64,000 nt of DNA. Origin: Gracilariopsis chorda. Lineage: Eukaryota; Rhodophyta; Florideophyceae; Gracilariales; Gracilariaceae. Positions within the stretch are counted from its first letter, which is position 1. Every line of letters starts with the position of its first letter. The notes under the pieces were generated by a model. That model had not been told where the DNA came from and searched no databases. It saw only the letters and a list, made by a program, of their open reading frames with translations. The position numbers were made by a program, and so were the translations under genes. Below, piece by piece: positions 19,740 through 32,390 of the stretch. The stretch lies in the NCBI GenBank assembly GCA_003194525.1, contig NBIV01000207.1, forward strand, positions 1 to 64,000, given 5' to 3'.

Positions 19740-21060
19740 TATTGATTGCTGGTTTTTCGAAATCATTCGTACATGAAGCGTGGCCGTAGATGTACAAGTG
19801 GCACGCTGATGATAGACGGAAGCAAAGGTAAGCTGTTACTCGGCTTCGATTTTATCGCCTGTGCGAAGTACCTAAATCAATCTTGCGGTTTTACCCCGTT
19901 CGGTCTTGTTATACTCACTCGCACGGTGTCAACTAGAACTGCTGATCTTGCTTACCCCGTGGGTTTGTCCATTGCTCACTGTTCTTACCGTATTGGTTAC
20001 TCCTTTTGTGGGAGGAAATAGCCATTCGACTCAGTGTTGAGTTTTGCTGTGCTGACTGATAAGAAACATCTCCACCACCGGGTCTCTTTGGGGTTTCCGC
20101 TCGACCTTCCGGTTGTAACTCTTGCCTTGGGTCATTCCCACTTTTCCACTTTTGGACACCCCTTCCACAGATCTATGCACGACGTTGAATAGATGGTAAC
20201 CCGCTTCTCGGTAACAGCTCCATCGGTATACACGGAAGGCACGTCTTACACCCCAACATCGTGTGGTACAGAGGGCTTCGTTGCTGTGCCTCGCTTGCAA
20301 AAGAGCAAGGCTCCAAACACCTGGAAAGGATCCCTGGCATAAGAATATTCCTCCATACCCAGTTTACGTCAAAGTTCTTTCAAGACCTCCGTCATATTCT
20401 CGAGGTTCGAAACATGTTCGTCACAAAATATCACCCGCAGGGCAAATGACAAATGGAATGATTTAAGGGTACGATGCTGGACGCATTAGATTGCTAGATT
20501 GCATGTCATCCCAAAGAGTGGGGTCGGTATACTGATGTAATTACGTATGCCTATAATACACAGGTACAGTTACGTCGTTTCAACTCTTGAGTTGGTGCTG
20601 TTGCGACGCTCACCCCCAGTCGTCGCTCTTACTACTAGTGGTGCTCTGGTAAGGCATCACAGGCCTAGCAGGACTTGATGTCGACTGCTAGACAATTTGA
20701 TGGTAAGTTACAATAAAGATGATTTCCACTAGTTGCGTTTACTGAGAGCTAAGAGGGGCGCCACTTACAGGTCACCTACATTGACATGAAAGGTCATTAG
20801 TCCCTTTTCAAGGGTCGTATTCACTTAGCACGCGCATTTGCGTGTGTGCTGGCAAACTGAGCCCTTTCGACGGTCATGGAGTGCTGCCAAAGGCCAAGAC
20901 CATTGCTTCTCTTCATCACTCAATCGTCTCTGAAAAGATGAGGTGCGCAATAGGTAGATTGTTAAATAAGAAAGACTGGAACAGAGTGTATGAAAGGCCT
21001 AGACGTCAAACACGCCCTGCTTGTTACGAAAAACCCATTGATTGATCGGATGGCTCATTA
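19740..21060 (+). pseudogene. gypsy integrase remnant (copy A), core to C-terminal domain
   Basis: At 20363-20450 the frame reads FTSKFFQDLRHIL then VTKYHPQG, the integrase core around the second Asp and the Glu region (the usual SDRD before FTSKF is degraded to FLHT). It continues in other frames with QMEWFKGTMLDAL, WGRYTDVITYAYN, and at 20842-21045 with AGKLSPFDG and a basic tail YERPRRQTRP, the C-terminal domain of gypsy integrases. 19820-20340 upstream is degenerate and has a paralogue at 28.5-29.1 kb. No chromodomain was found here. Confidence 0.75.
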
Positions 21061-21500
21061 CACCAGTAGCTAGAAACCTTTTTAAAGCCGTGCAGGGTTT
21101 CGGGTTGCTCAACCCATCTGCTGGGTTCTATTCTCGGCTGATGCGTCAAATACCAGAAATGTCCAATCATTGGTATGCTTCTTGTGGGGCGTTATCGTCA
21201 GTCATGATTCGTTTTCTGTCATAATGGAGTTCTTGACGAGGGTATCAAAAGCGATTTGCTGTCAGTTAGCAAGCATAACTTAACCTTCCGCTTCACAATG
21301 TTCTGCAAGTCATAACGAATTACATATGCAGCATCCAAACCATTGGCTTACGCATATATCTACGCTTCTTCCACGCTGCGGACAACTCCTTTTGACGTGT
21401 ATGAGAGATATTGAAGAATATTACAACGGCTGTTATTGTCGCATAGCGTCACAATGTAGTGTAGTTGCGATGATAGATCTGATTGTTAGCCAAAGACGAA
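21061..21500. other. no recognisable feature
   Basis: Between the gypsy remnant and the copia element; short frames only. May contain the 3' LTR of either element. Confidence 0.4.
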
Positions 21501-21517
21501 TCTACGTAAACCAAAGT

Positions 21518-22420
21518 TTATATTGAGTTGATATCCAGCTTACATTGGAGAATGCCATGATCCTTTGAATCCTTCACATGTTCCACTGTTGAGCTGAGAT
21601 GTTTCAAGTGAAGATCGGTCCGTTGGTGAGATAAAAATTGGGCTAACTGAGAAACTCTGCGAGCGATGTCAAGTCGTGTGTGCGTAATCCATCCGAGAGT
21701 CATAAGCCTAGATTTGAGTTTTTAAAACTAAACCTTTTTGGAAAGTGGAAGCAATTTTGCGACTTAATTGCATTGGTGCAACTGGAAGTGATTATTCTTT
21801 TTGGTATTCTCGATACCTGCCACTGTAGAGTTGTCCAAAATCTTCTTCTTCAATCAAATCGGTTGGCAGTTTTTCCGTTAAACCCGCCAACTCATTGGTT
21901 CCTGTAAAAATGGAATCGTACACAAATTTATCGGCAAAACCCTACAAGCTCTCCTCTGATATGTGTGGCAGATAATGAGAAGTCCCCTACACACTGTGTC
22001 TTGTTCAGACCGTTCGTGATGTGATATGAGAACGTAAAATTCCAGTATCACCCGCTTCTGTGAGTCTATATAGAGGTCGTAATATTAGTTTTAGACCACC
22101 TCATCAGAGCCGAGTTCAAACTCTTTGGTTGAACGTACGTAGACCTCGCTCATCAACTAAGAAGGTCACTCTAAATATGCTTTCGTTGCATGCGTTGACC
22201 AGATTCTGAGACCGAACCACGCATCAATGCAAAGAATCATTCGTATAGATGATTACTGCAGTGTAGTCTTTTGATGAATCCACATGTCACTATCTTTATC
22301 CAAGTATCCTTGCGCAACAAAACGTGCCTTGTAAAGGGTTTTGTTGATCAGTCTATTCTATATCGTTAGAAACAAAAGACCGCCGATGATGTTCGCATTA
22401 CCCGTCACTTACTCGCGGCT
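21518..22420 (-). pseudogene. copia reverse transcriptase and RNase H remnant
   Basis: In several frames: LILRPLYRLTEAGDTG (about 22085-22040), NKTQCVGDFSLS, then a damaged YVDD box (FVYDSIFTGTNEL, about 21920-21880), and finally LGWITHTRLDIARRVSQLAQF at 21703-21640, the RT/RNase H junction motif typical of copia, followed by HLKHLSSTVEHVKDSKDHGIL. Confidence 0.78.
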
Positions 22421-22760
22421 GACTACCTTCCATGTTACCTTTCTTATGAGGCCCTCGATCTATTTCCTTTTACCAGGGAGCGCTACTGGGTCTGCATTGC
22501 GAGAGTCATTGAAAGTGATGAGTTCGGTAATGTGGATATCGGGGTAGAGAGGTGGGGTTCATGCGACTGGGGTACGAGGGAGAAGCACTGAACCGAAAGG
22601 GAGCCAGTTGATTTCGCAGTGCCCTAGTGGCATGGTTGTCACTAAACACGGGAAAAAAATGCAGCGAGAAATATTGTAATGGACTAGACGATCATCGTTC
22701 CCGACATAAATGTCCTTGTTAATCACACGGGGAACGGTGTTATTGCCAAAGAAGTCTTTA

Positions 22761-23779
22761 TCATCTCCATAATGGACATTGGCGGAGTCGCCAAGAGCGA
22801 AAGGTTAGAGATAGAAAGGGGGAACGTGGGTTCTCACTGCTCTTCAGAGCGTAGTTTAACCATGATGGAGGCATATTTCTGTCGTGCGACATGCAGAGCT
22901 CGAAGGGGAGCATCTTCGTTGGCAAAATCGGAGCTAACCGATGGGAAACCGGGCATGCATCCAAAAACAAGAAGCAACTTTACAGAGTCTTACAGGCCGA
23001 CGGTGTAATTAATTGCTTAAACGTCAAGCATGGGGAAAAGGGATGAAGATAGATCTGGGGATTCGGCACGGATACGCAGATAGAAATTGTGGAGGGGAGC
23101 ATGATAGCTTTCACCTAACCCAAGATAGTTGTTGGAATCGACGCCGGTGATGAAAAGGTCGATGCTGAGCTCAGATGTTAATTTGTGCCAACCGGTAGAA
23201 GTAAACATGGCACCGGAATCGGTACACATCGCATTGAGATGGCTGATGTAAGTGATGGACCAACACACGGTAAAAGCAGTCCAGAGGTCAGTAACTGACT
23301 AACGTTCGAGAACTATAGCATTCGGAAAACCAATACCGAAGTAGACAACGTGGAGGACAGGTTTACCGTCGAGCCAGAATAAGTGAAGTGCGACTTATTC
23401 ATGGAAAACCATCTTCCAGTCGGGGAAGGCAACGCAAAATCGAAGTGGTCTCGAAGAGAATCAGGTGCGCGTGGCACAAACTTTGGTAATGTCCTTAATT
23501 ATAGCAGAAAGGTCAGGTGATAATCGGTACGGTTGAGCATTACAAAGGAGATTACAAAGCTGACTAGCAGATGGATGGAAGAAATGTGAGTGCAGTTTGC
23601 GGGGGATCTTGAAGATTGAAGGAGACGTGAATGTGGCATATTCAATCGGAGAACGGGAACTGCGGAGGGCATTAAGGTGCGAGGTCCAAAATAGGTGGTG
23701 GTGCTGCGGGGGTAAGGGGCTGGGTCCATCCGTGTGGCATACTGCGACGAGTGTGAGCATAAGCATCAAGGATAAGCTG
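22761..23779 (-). pseudogene. copia integrase remnant
   Basis: The zinc-binding domain is KLHSHFFHPSASQLCNLL followed by ITKVCATRT (H2 and a damaged C2 pair), at about 23620-23462. The core follows at 23268-23017: TDSGAMFTSTGWHKL contains the second catalytic Asp and LGLGESYHAPLHNF the catalytic Glu. The first Asp region (23.4 kb) is degraded. A C-terminal segment continues to 22761 in other frames. Confidence 0.8.
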
Positions 23780-24040
23780 TTATTTGGTTAGGACGTCGGG
23801 TCCAAGAACAAGCGGAAAAGCAGTATGTACGACATGCATAGAAATGGTGATGGATTTGCCATTAGATCTAGAGAACGAAAGAAGAACGAATCTTAGACTC
23901 TGCTGAGCTCCATAATCGAATTCAAAACTCATAGATTCAGGCAGTATCATAGATTCCGTGTGCAAGGCTTTGGCTAACAGACCTAGTTAGTATTGGCCAA
24001 TGATACTCTAGAATGCGCCAGAGTCCATACATGCTTCTTT
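23780..24040 (-). pseudogene. copia protease remnant
   Basis: The active site reads ACMDSGAF at about 24028-24011, followed by an in-frame stop and SIIGQ. The remaining frame (23965-23780) has FEFDYGAQQSLRFVLL and TAFPLVLGPDVL, the second half of the retropepsin fold. Confidence 0.75.
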
Positions 24041-24756
24041 GAAAATGCGGCACGAGTCCGTCGTGGTAGTGATCAGATCGGTGGTTGCCATAAAAACAAT
24101 GAAGGGTTGAACACAATCTTGAAGAACGAAATGGAGCTAGATATTTGCGACGAAAATAGAGCTTGAGAGCTTCAAGCGGTCGTAGTTTCGACTGTTAATG
24201 CCTGATTATGTTGCAAAGCCATTGACGCAAGAAGCGGCAAACTAATGACAGTAATAGAGCCGTCTGAAGACCAGGAAGACCAGGGAAGCTCTGAGAAGAG
24301 AGGGAGGGTGCGATTTTTGCCAAACGCTTCGGAGGGTTCATGTGATAAGAAGATTCCGCGGGCATAGATGGGGGAGCCAATTGAGCAATTTGACTCCAAT
24401 TTAAAACTGTCAATTAGGTGCGTCGATCATGGGCTGTGTCTTAGTACTGGTAGCAGAGCGGTGGAGCTTGATCATTTGTAGAATCGGAAGACCGGATTCA
24501 GCGTCGAGAGTGGTGTCGAGCATCGGAGCCAAAGTGGCCTCAGTCAAGGGTTTGGGATTGTCCATGAGTGCTTGGAGGGGGCCTTCGTATGCTGGTGACG
24601 GGTCACCAAATTGGGGTGGTCTTCAATAATATCGCTCATTTGCAAAATCTCCATGGCATCCTGAATGAGGAAGGGAATGTTTTTTAGGCGATGTCCGGGA
24701 TACTCGCCATGGCTCGGTGGTTGATACAGTGATCGGAGAAAGTTGATGTTCTATTC

Positions 24757-25440
24757 TCAGAGTGAATAGTTCTTAGTAATATGATCCGTAGAGTCATATC
24801 TGTAGCAGCAATTGTTACTTGGACTGCGAGTGAGACTTCGGTCCATGAGCATGTCGGTGGTTATGGGCATGCGGAGGGCGCCATGTCTGGTAACCTTTGG
24901 ACGTGCCGTTTTGATTATGAGAAGAGGATTTGCGTCCGTATTTTGAGCTGGCCTATAAAGCATCTTGGATAGGGAGAGTGATAAATGCTAAACCCTTCTC
25001 ACGAGAAAGCTCGAGGTGTTTCTGCAGAATCGATGCAATGACAGATGCCGATGAGTGGTATTCGGGAGGCTCACTCTTTATTCAACACGATGTATGGATT
25101 ACCCATTGTTGTGAGTTGACAGCACGAGCAAGACCTCGACGTTTAGTGTAGTCGAGGTTAAGAGGAGCAGCGTTACGTGGAAACAAATCCTCAATACGAG
25201 AAGTGAGAGCGGAGAACGCATAATTGAGAGATTGTCCCGAAGTCATGAAATCTTCAAGCTGGAGAGAATCCAACTTTGATACGAATCGTTACTGGGTAGT
25301 CTCGTTATGAAAGCGGGTGGTGATAGCCGCAATGGCTTGGTCGAAATCGCCCACGGTCATGCACTGAGGATAAACCTCACGCGCACCATATCCGGTCGAT
25401 CTGCCTCCATGTGCTGGGACTGCAATACACGAGTATGTTC
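24757..25440 (-). pseudogene. copia Gag remnant with mutated zinc knuckle
   Basis: From the right: MTVGDFDQAIAAITTRFHNETTQ, stop, RFVSKLDSLQLEDFM, ALTSRIEDLFPRN, the helical arrangement of copia Gag; then after another stop a linker and a knuckle CYRYDSTDHITKNY where the second and fourth Cys of the CX2CX4HX4C pattern are both Tyr. Each is one base change (TGT to TAT). Several stops; one frame shift near 24960. Confidence 0.75.
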
Positions 25441-25766
25441 GTCAAACGGTAATCCCGACCCTTTGAGAAACAAACCAGATCTCTGACGCTACTGCTCGCC
25501 GATTATTGTCTCTTGGGAGCTCACGTGAGAGCTTATAGCCGAGAAACACGGGTTCTACCTTGGCATAACTTCAGTTTTACGATACGAGGCGTAAAACGGT
25601 AGTTACTGTTCGGCCGTTTCTACGAACCAACTGAAAGTAAATGCCAAATCCCTGGTGACAGTGAAGCAGAATACTGTGGCACTGGTTTGAAAGAGAGTCC
25701 CTCAGTACCCTTGAAGGGTTCGGTTTTACGGGAATCCGTCACGAGAGTATTTCCGAGAATTTGTCA

Positions 25767-26081
25767 TCAAATGCATCGAGCGTCACAAATATGACCCAAA
25801 AATGGTTGTTTATTATCATATCCGGTGGTGTGAATACCCACCGGAAGAGGACACGATGGAACCCATCGAACACCTTCCCAGATCAAAATTCCCGCAATAT
25901 CACCGAAGGACTCGGGCATCCATACACGTAACGGTGGATACAGCCCAACTAAGGTAGAACCGTACCCTGTCCCCGAAGTGCATGAAGTGAACACGAAGAA
26001 GAAAAGATCGAAGAAGAGAAGAAGAAGAGGATCCTCACCGATGCAACAAGAAGTTGATGAAAGGTAGCAAATAGAAGACAA
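25767..26081 (-). pseudogene. unidentified reading frame
   Basis: 104 residues; after a hydrophobic N-terminal stretch it reads PPLRVWMPESFGDIAGILIWEG and CPLPVGIHTTGYDN. No family recognised; lies in the same hairpin-bearing region as 26355-26945 and on the same strand, so both may come from one element. Confidence 0.3.
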
Positions 26082-26354
26082 CCAAATTAACGGTCATATC
26101 GGATTAACTGTTTCAAGAAGAGGAGTCATGATGATAAAGAACACTTCGAAGTGGAGAATGCAGAAGAAACATGAAGAAAGAAGTACGAAGAACCAAAAGT
26201 TTGGTGTAATCCAGAAAATATCGCAAGATTGATCACTGATAAGTTAAGGTCAGAGTACTGAGTACAAATCATCCCGACGCAAAGCCTGCACCAGAGTGAC
26301 TGGTGGAATGAAAATAGTTTGCTGCAGCGAGAGCCAAGAGCTGTCCAAAAACTA

Positions 26355-26945
26355 CTATTTCCGAAGATACCGGAACTCCAAGCTTTGGAGGTTCTCGCGC
26401 AACGAGATGACGTGAGAGTACATTACAATCAGAGGCGGTATGCTCGGCGGAGATTGGGGCTCACTCATCTGAGTTACGAAGCCCCATCTCTCTGAAGCAC
26501 CCCATTGGTTGTACGGCCCAGCTCCGCTCGGATCAACCGAATTCATGACCAGGTCTTAGTAAAGGCCGCCACTGTCGTCGGCCTCTTCATCCATCATCGG
26601 ATCATCGAAGTCGACCAACGGCTCGTAATCGTCATGGATTACGAATCCTGTCGGATGACCCGCTGGTATGGTCCGCCGAAGAAGACTGCGTTGCTCGAAG
26701 GCGTGAGCATGTGACACCGTTGCACACAAATAAGGATCGTAATAGATGACATCCCCATCACTTGCTTGCCCGTGACCAGGAGACTTGTCACGAGGATTTC
26801 TTGGACCCTGACCACGATTACCCCACGGACAGGTATCCCAGTTGACCTGGTCGATCACATCCACGATGTGTAAGACTTCATCCACGTTGCCGTGGCATCT
26901 GCATGGGATTAGCAGGTCGAGCTTTTTGATGATGTTCCTAACCAT
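26355..26945 (-). pseudogene. unidentified reading frame with one internal stop
   Basis: One frame of about 197 codons interrupted by a single TAA near 26553. The first part is rich in His, Asp and Gly (WDTCPWGNRGQG, HAHAFEQRSLL), followed by an acidic stretch (DDYEPLVDFDDPMMDEE) and, after the stop, an aromatic/Pro-rich end. No family recognised. Its openness over nearly 600 bp in a debris field suggests it was coding. Confidence 0.4.
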
Positions 26946-28509
26946 GGGCAGTATGAAGCAAAGACGGAAGTTCCCATACGATTCCCAGTGAAGGTAAACC
27001 CCTACGCGGGTAGGCCACTATACGGCAATAAGTGACCCATAACTGGATTTTGGATAATCGATGATAGGAAACCTTTAAACCGGGACGAATGTCCGGAAAA
27101 CACCATTAGGGTACCTCAACCTGACGCCACCACGGTGGTAACGCTGCGAAGCGACCCCTAGAAATTTATGAGAGATACCTTTCGGTTTATTTATGGTAGT
27201 AGAGAATCAGATACCTCTTCTAGGAACTTGCCTTGCGCTCAAACCGAATCTTCTTGGATAACGCCGTTTGCGTTTCAGAGCGTCTTCTGAACCGAAACTC
27301 CGCAGGGATGATTGATCTCCCCTGGCAGAGCATAGTGGATTTGATGGCTACCTGCGTTGTGGTTTCAAAGTGGCCGTGTCCAACTGGGCCTGGTTATCCT
27401 CAAAGGATACTTCTACATAGGCGCAATACCTTGATACGTCGAAGTCGTATTTGCTGGGAATCAGATGTCAGCTTGGAGCACCCATGCATCGTTTATAGGC
27501 AAGTCACGTTATTCCTTTTCGGGCCTTACCCAGGTTCTCTTCACGTCAGAGGTTCATTTTGAAGAGGTTAGAATTCAACGAAATGCGTCCTCGTCAATCA
27601 CGTGAAGTAACCGCTTCAAGTGGAAGCCCACCAGAGAAAGCACTTTCATGTGCGTACGATTTTATCAGTGGCAGGTTGAAAACCTCTATTGGGTGAAAAG
27701 AAAGAGCTCGGGCATAAATCGAAGGATTCTGTAACGGATATCGTGATTTCATGGTTACCCTGTGGACCAACACCATTTGGTTCATAACAACCGGAGTACC
27801 CTGAGAGAAGTGACACGCGTAGACGTGTACTGAAACATTTATTAGGGCGTTACCGTGTAGCAGTGGTGCCGTAGGAGACCGGCCTATTCCGTAAGACGAT
27901 GGAGTGATACTCCCAGACTCGGAAGTACCACCTCCGGGTTTGTATTAGTTGCAGTTTTCGGAGTTCATTAGCGGAGTTGAAGTGCTGGATTCCATGTCGT
28001 TAGTGTAAGCTCGTCACTTTATGTGTTGAGCAGGAGGAAGGTTGGCATTACTCATGAGCAGTTGAACTTTTTATACCCTTTTTTGCCTGCCCGTCTATTG
28101 CTTTCGTTGCGATGTTTCCTGGTCTAAGGAAGGGATGTAAATAGAAATTCGTATGCGTATATCTTCTAAGCAAGGCTAATCATGAATGATTCAGTACCGA
28201 TGTGGCATTGGTTCAACTCAGGTGTGTGTGTACCTTTGGAAAATTTGGGTGAAACTCCATATAAATTTCATTTCTTGTTTTTGGAACCATCGTTTATGAT
28301 TTCTATGATATCTGGAATTCATGAACGCTTAGTATGCATACCGACGTTATTCATGGCTGAAATGATACACACGTGTCGTGTTGCGTCATGGTCATCCATG
28401 CCACTCAGTGACACAAACGCTTGGAACACACGTGTGGCACACTACAGTAGCAGTATTCTTATTTAAATTATGTACCCATAATAGGTAACAGAGGACGGGC
28501 CAGCCCTTT

Positions 28510-29095
28510 CACCATGAAATAAAGTTAAGCTGTGACTCGGCTGTGAGTCTATCGCCTGCGCGAATTGACTACCATCCTGGAGTTTCCACGCGTCCGATTA
28601 TGCTATAATCACCCGTGATTTATCAACCAGGGCGGCTGATCGGTCTTACCCTGTGTGCGCCCAGTGTTTATTGTTTTTGCCGTAGTAGAACAGATAGACG
28701 TTGGAATCAGTATTGACTTTAGCCGTGCTGGCGAATAAGCAAAACTCCCATCGCCTGGTTTGTTTCGGCTTTCCGCATGAACTGCAATTTGTACCTTTTG
28801 TCTGTGTCCTTTACCTTCTTTTCCCTTTTTCCCTTTGGATTCTCTTTGGACTGGAATATCGCTTACAAGGATCCGTGCAATATGTTAAACAGATGGTATC
28901 CCGGTTCTTGGTAACAACTCCATCGATATATCCGGAAGCCACTTCGGTTTTACACCCGAACACCATGTGGAACGGAAAACCCTGTTCCTGTAAGTACCTT
29001 GCAATAGAGCAAGGCTGCGAACACCTTGAGAGGATCTCCCGCCTAGGGTTATTGCTCCACAGGAAGAGACATCTAAGCAAGTGAAAACTATGTAA
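28510..29095 (+). repeat. gypsy remnant, copy B (paralogue of 19820-20345)
   Basis: Aligns with 19.82-20.34 kb in the same orientation: shared segments include ACTCGGCT...ATCGCCTG, AGATGGTA(A/T)CCCG, CTCCATCG(G/A)TAT and AGAGCAAGGCT. It ends where copy A enters the recognisable integrase core, so here only the upstream part survives. Frames are broken. Confidence 0.65.
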
Positions 29096-32000
29096 GAAGA
29101 GAGGAAAGGGGATAGACAGTTTATGGAACGACTACTGCCACAGAGTGAAACATAGAACAGGAGGGGAAATAACTTCAAGCCCCTACCAAGAGTAGCAGAA
29201 GAAAGCCAGGAACGATCTGCTATTCTTTAAAGTTCATGGACACCAACTATCGTGGTACGACTGAGAACAATGGCAAGGACGCTGACCAGCACAATAAATC
29301 GCATGCAAACCTTTGGCGTGTTGCGCATCTACAGGGAATGATATCAAGCAAAGGTAGTACGGCATAGCAAAGACGAGAGCATGGAGAGAAAATCTCAGTG
29401 ATGATATTGGTGTTATCACCAGTATTACGTTTTCTGGAGTTGGTAGCTCGGCCTGATGCGCAAAAGAACCCTACAGGTAGGAGTGCCGCTGGCGAATGCA
29501 AAGTCTTGTAAGCTTCGTCGCTTCGGGAGAACAAGAATAGCACGTGTGAGCATGGATGAAACGAGTGCAGTAAGATGGTTGGGCCAACGCCGTGATCTGC
29601 AAGTTGTGCGCTAGTGTGGAGGTTCCAAAGACAAATATAAGACTAGCGGCTTCGGTTGTTGTGCGCCTATCCGTTCAGCTAATTGACACGCAAACACTGG
29701 CAGTGGCTACGTACTGCGGAATGCCGCGCTTACCTTCTGCACTACAGCAAAATATCTAGATACTCTCTGCGAATGCGTCGTGGTAAGCACGTAGTGTGTA
29801 AATCCAAAACTAGTGGTCAAACCACGTATGTATGGTGCAAACCTGTGCGAAGGCATTTATCTCATGATATATAATCTTGGGTCATCGAAATATTCGTAAC
29901 GCATAACTATCGTGAGCGACTTCCCGAAAAAAACTCGGTTGACCGAATACTGCAGATTTCAGAACATTACAATGGCGGGCAATGCCTGATAGAAGTCTGA
30001 GAGGCCTCCCTCTCATGCAAAAGGCGATTAATAGAGAATATTCTCATGCTAAGTCCATCTTTGAGCAGTCCCCGTACTTTTCTATCAACACTATGCATTC
30101 CAGATTGAACTACTCATACCGACGGTTTTGGATATGCTCTGAACTCAGCTTCTCATGCCCAATGTCCAAGATTGAAAACATTTATCTCACAAAGAGTGCT
30201 TCCCAATCGCCTTCTTCACACCTTCGTAGGGATGGTTAAGAATGCTCTCATGTTCTTCGATTCTCATTTGAGCTGGTTCGCTGTTCTCAACCTCGTTGTC
30301 ATGTAGCTTCGTAAATATATGCATGTCATCTTTCTCTTCATCCAAGTCCTGTGTAAACTAGCTCTTTTTCTGCATTGAAACAGTTTAATTGTTTGTTATC
30401 ATCGAGGTTTGCAATAGCATTACTATTTCGTTGTTAGGTTTAGTTACTATATTACCTTTGCTTGAGTATAGTTGGCTCCAGCATCAGTTCTAACGTGTTT
30501 AATTTTACCATTGGTAATCTACCTGACCTCTTGAAGAGATCGGTAACCTATTTGACATGTCTACCTGGCCTCAAAGCCGAGTTGACATCTTTTGTGACAT
30601 ACTGTCAATATGACACGACAACAGGCTTATTTCAGAAAAGCTCTGATCGACCACGTAGACAAAGTTTGCTCTGAAATACACGTTGCCTACTACCTACAAT
30701 GTTGCTCAACACCTCACATGGTACAGAAATGATCAAACGGTCATAGAAGGTTCCCGAGAGATCCGTGCCAAGTCATTATGAGCAATGTGGGGTTATCCCA
30801 GATCACCAAGACCCTGTCCGTTGCTGATCCTTGCCAATTCATAGAACAAATCATCAGCTGGGGGACTCGCCAAGTCATCAAACGGGTAGATCTGGCATTG
30901 AAACCGGTAAATCACCCACATATGGAGGCCAACGAAAAGACCATGCATAATGCCGTTAAACCCGGACGATTTCTTATTGAATAGTGGCACTAATAGAACT
31001 AAGCTACACCCTCTATATAAACCCCGATGGCGAACTTTAACTCGGATCATCACCCTCGAATTCCAACCATTCTCAATCATTGGACCTCTGTTCCTAACAT
31101 TTGTCAATGAACCACATCCGTATGACATCCTTTAGCACCTTGAAACGGGATTAGAGAACCCCGAAACGTTTCTCTATATCCTTTCTTGTGCTCTCCTGCT
31201 GCGTTTCGTATCAAAGCTCTTGAGCTGTTCACGGATGGTGAATAGGTGATGTCAATACTGGGCATTTTGCATAGATTGCATCTAATGGAGACTAGGGTAG
31301 GGTCCCTCGGCTCAGAAGATGAATTAATTTTGGAGGAGTAAATTGGAATGAACAGAAACCTGTTGAGAAAAACGTCGGTGAATAAGAGAGATGTTTTGAC
31401 AAACGTTATACCTTTGTTCGTATACGACCTTCCTGCCAACCAATGCCAGATATGGAGATCTCTATCACACCAGATTTGTATGAAAATCTTTGCCATTTTC
31501 TATTTTATGCTGCTCTGACACTGTGTTTAATGCCAAAGAAAATTATTCCAGGTACTCTTGCAGCATTGTACTGCTCTTACATACCCGTCGAAGCCATGCT
31601 TCTCATGCTTGTATGCCATATTATCAAGTTCTTTCTGGTTTTGTCTTATTTTCATATAGATAGTTCCATACGGCTTTAAGATACAGAAACAAAGCTGACG
31701 CAATTCGTTTCTTGTACATTCTTCAGATATTCTGGAATTGTAATTGAAGCCATGAAACCTGCGGTTAATATTCAAGAAGCGCAACAAAGTTGGTATTTTG
31801 ATATGTGAAGAGCGTCAGATTTTTCTGTAGCCCCAACGGCGCTCATCAAGTACTTGTGAAAATTTTTGAACAGGAAGTCCATTTGGGTGCCAGAAATAAA
31901 ACCTGGAGACACAAAAACATTTACGAAACTGTCTTGAGGTGTATATTCGGTCAGGTATCACGCAGTTTTGAAATCCAGATTTTGTCCCTTATAATTGTTC

Positions 32001-32390
32001 GGAATTGTTGTATTAATTCTTTCGTAACCTCTTTTGCGCAGGCACTTTTACTTCGTTTGTAATATTTCCAATGAAGGAAAGACCTTTCGGAGTGCTGTTG
32101 TTGAAGAGCACGGTCTATGAGAGCGGTATTTGGGGACATGGTTCTTTTCCCGGATCCTTTTCCCGGATCAATCCGGCTTGTCTCATCTATGAGTATGTAT
32201 GAGAAATGGTTAGGCGGAGCTACGGGTAATACACGTGGGTCACGGAGGTGTGTGTAATGCTGACCACCTAGGTGGGTAGATAGGAGCTGCCTATCTATAT
32301 ATTTTGTTATTTACTGTAGATATTTTTAATAGAGGCTATAGTACTTTAGTGTGCCAGCTTCGCTGCCACCGCATCAGTAATCTCCAAACC
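29096..32390. other. unassigned 3.3 kb
   Basis: Only short frames (for example plus 30778-30984, plus 31443-31679 with a hydrophobic stretch, minus 30793-31128). No domain, repeat array or RNA gene is recognised. Base composition is AT-rich like other debris stretches here. Confidence 0.45.

Larger units (their letters stand above)
21500..25480 (-). mobile_element. Ty1/copia LTR retrotransposon, decayed
   Basis: Minus-strand order is gag (25.44-24.75 kb), protease (24.03-23.78), integrase (23.77-22.76), reverse transcriptase and RNase H (22.4-21.5). Integrase before RT defines Ty1/copia. All frames are broken. LTRs were not recognised. Few if any regular hairpins here. Confidence 0.85.
25480..28000. 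mobile_element. hairpin-bearing retroelement debris
   Basis: Short hairpins like those of the 1-6.4 kb element recur: CCTAC-GCGG-GTAGG (27001-27014), CCACCACGGTGG (27128-27139), TATCCTCAAAGGATA (about 27396-27410) and GTTTTACGATACGAGGCGTAAAAC (about 25570-25593). No LTR edge or enzyme motif was recognised, so assignment to the same family is inference. It holds a broken minus-strand frame at 26355-26945. Confidence 0.45.
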
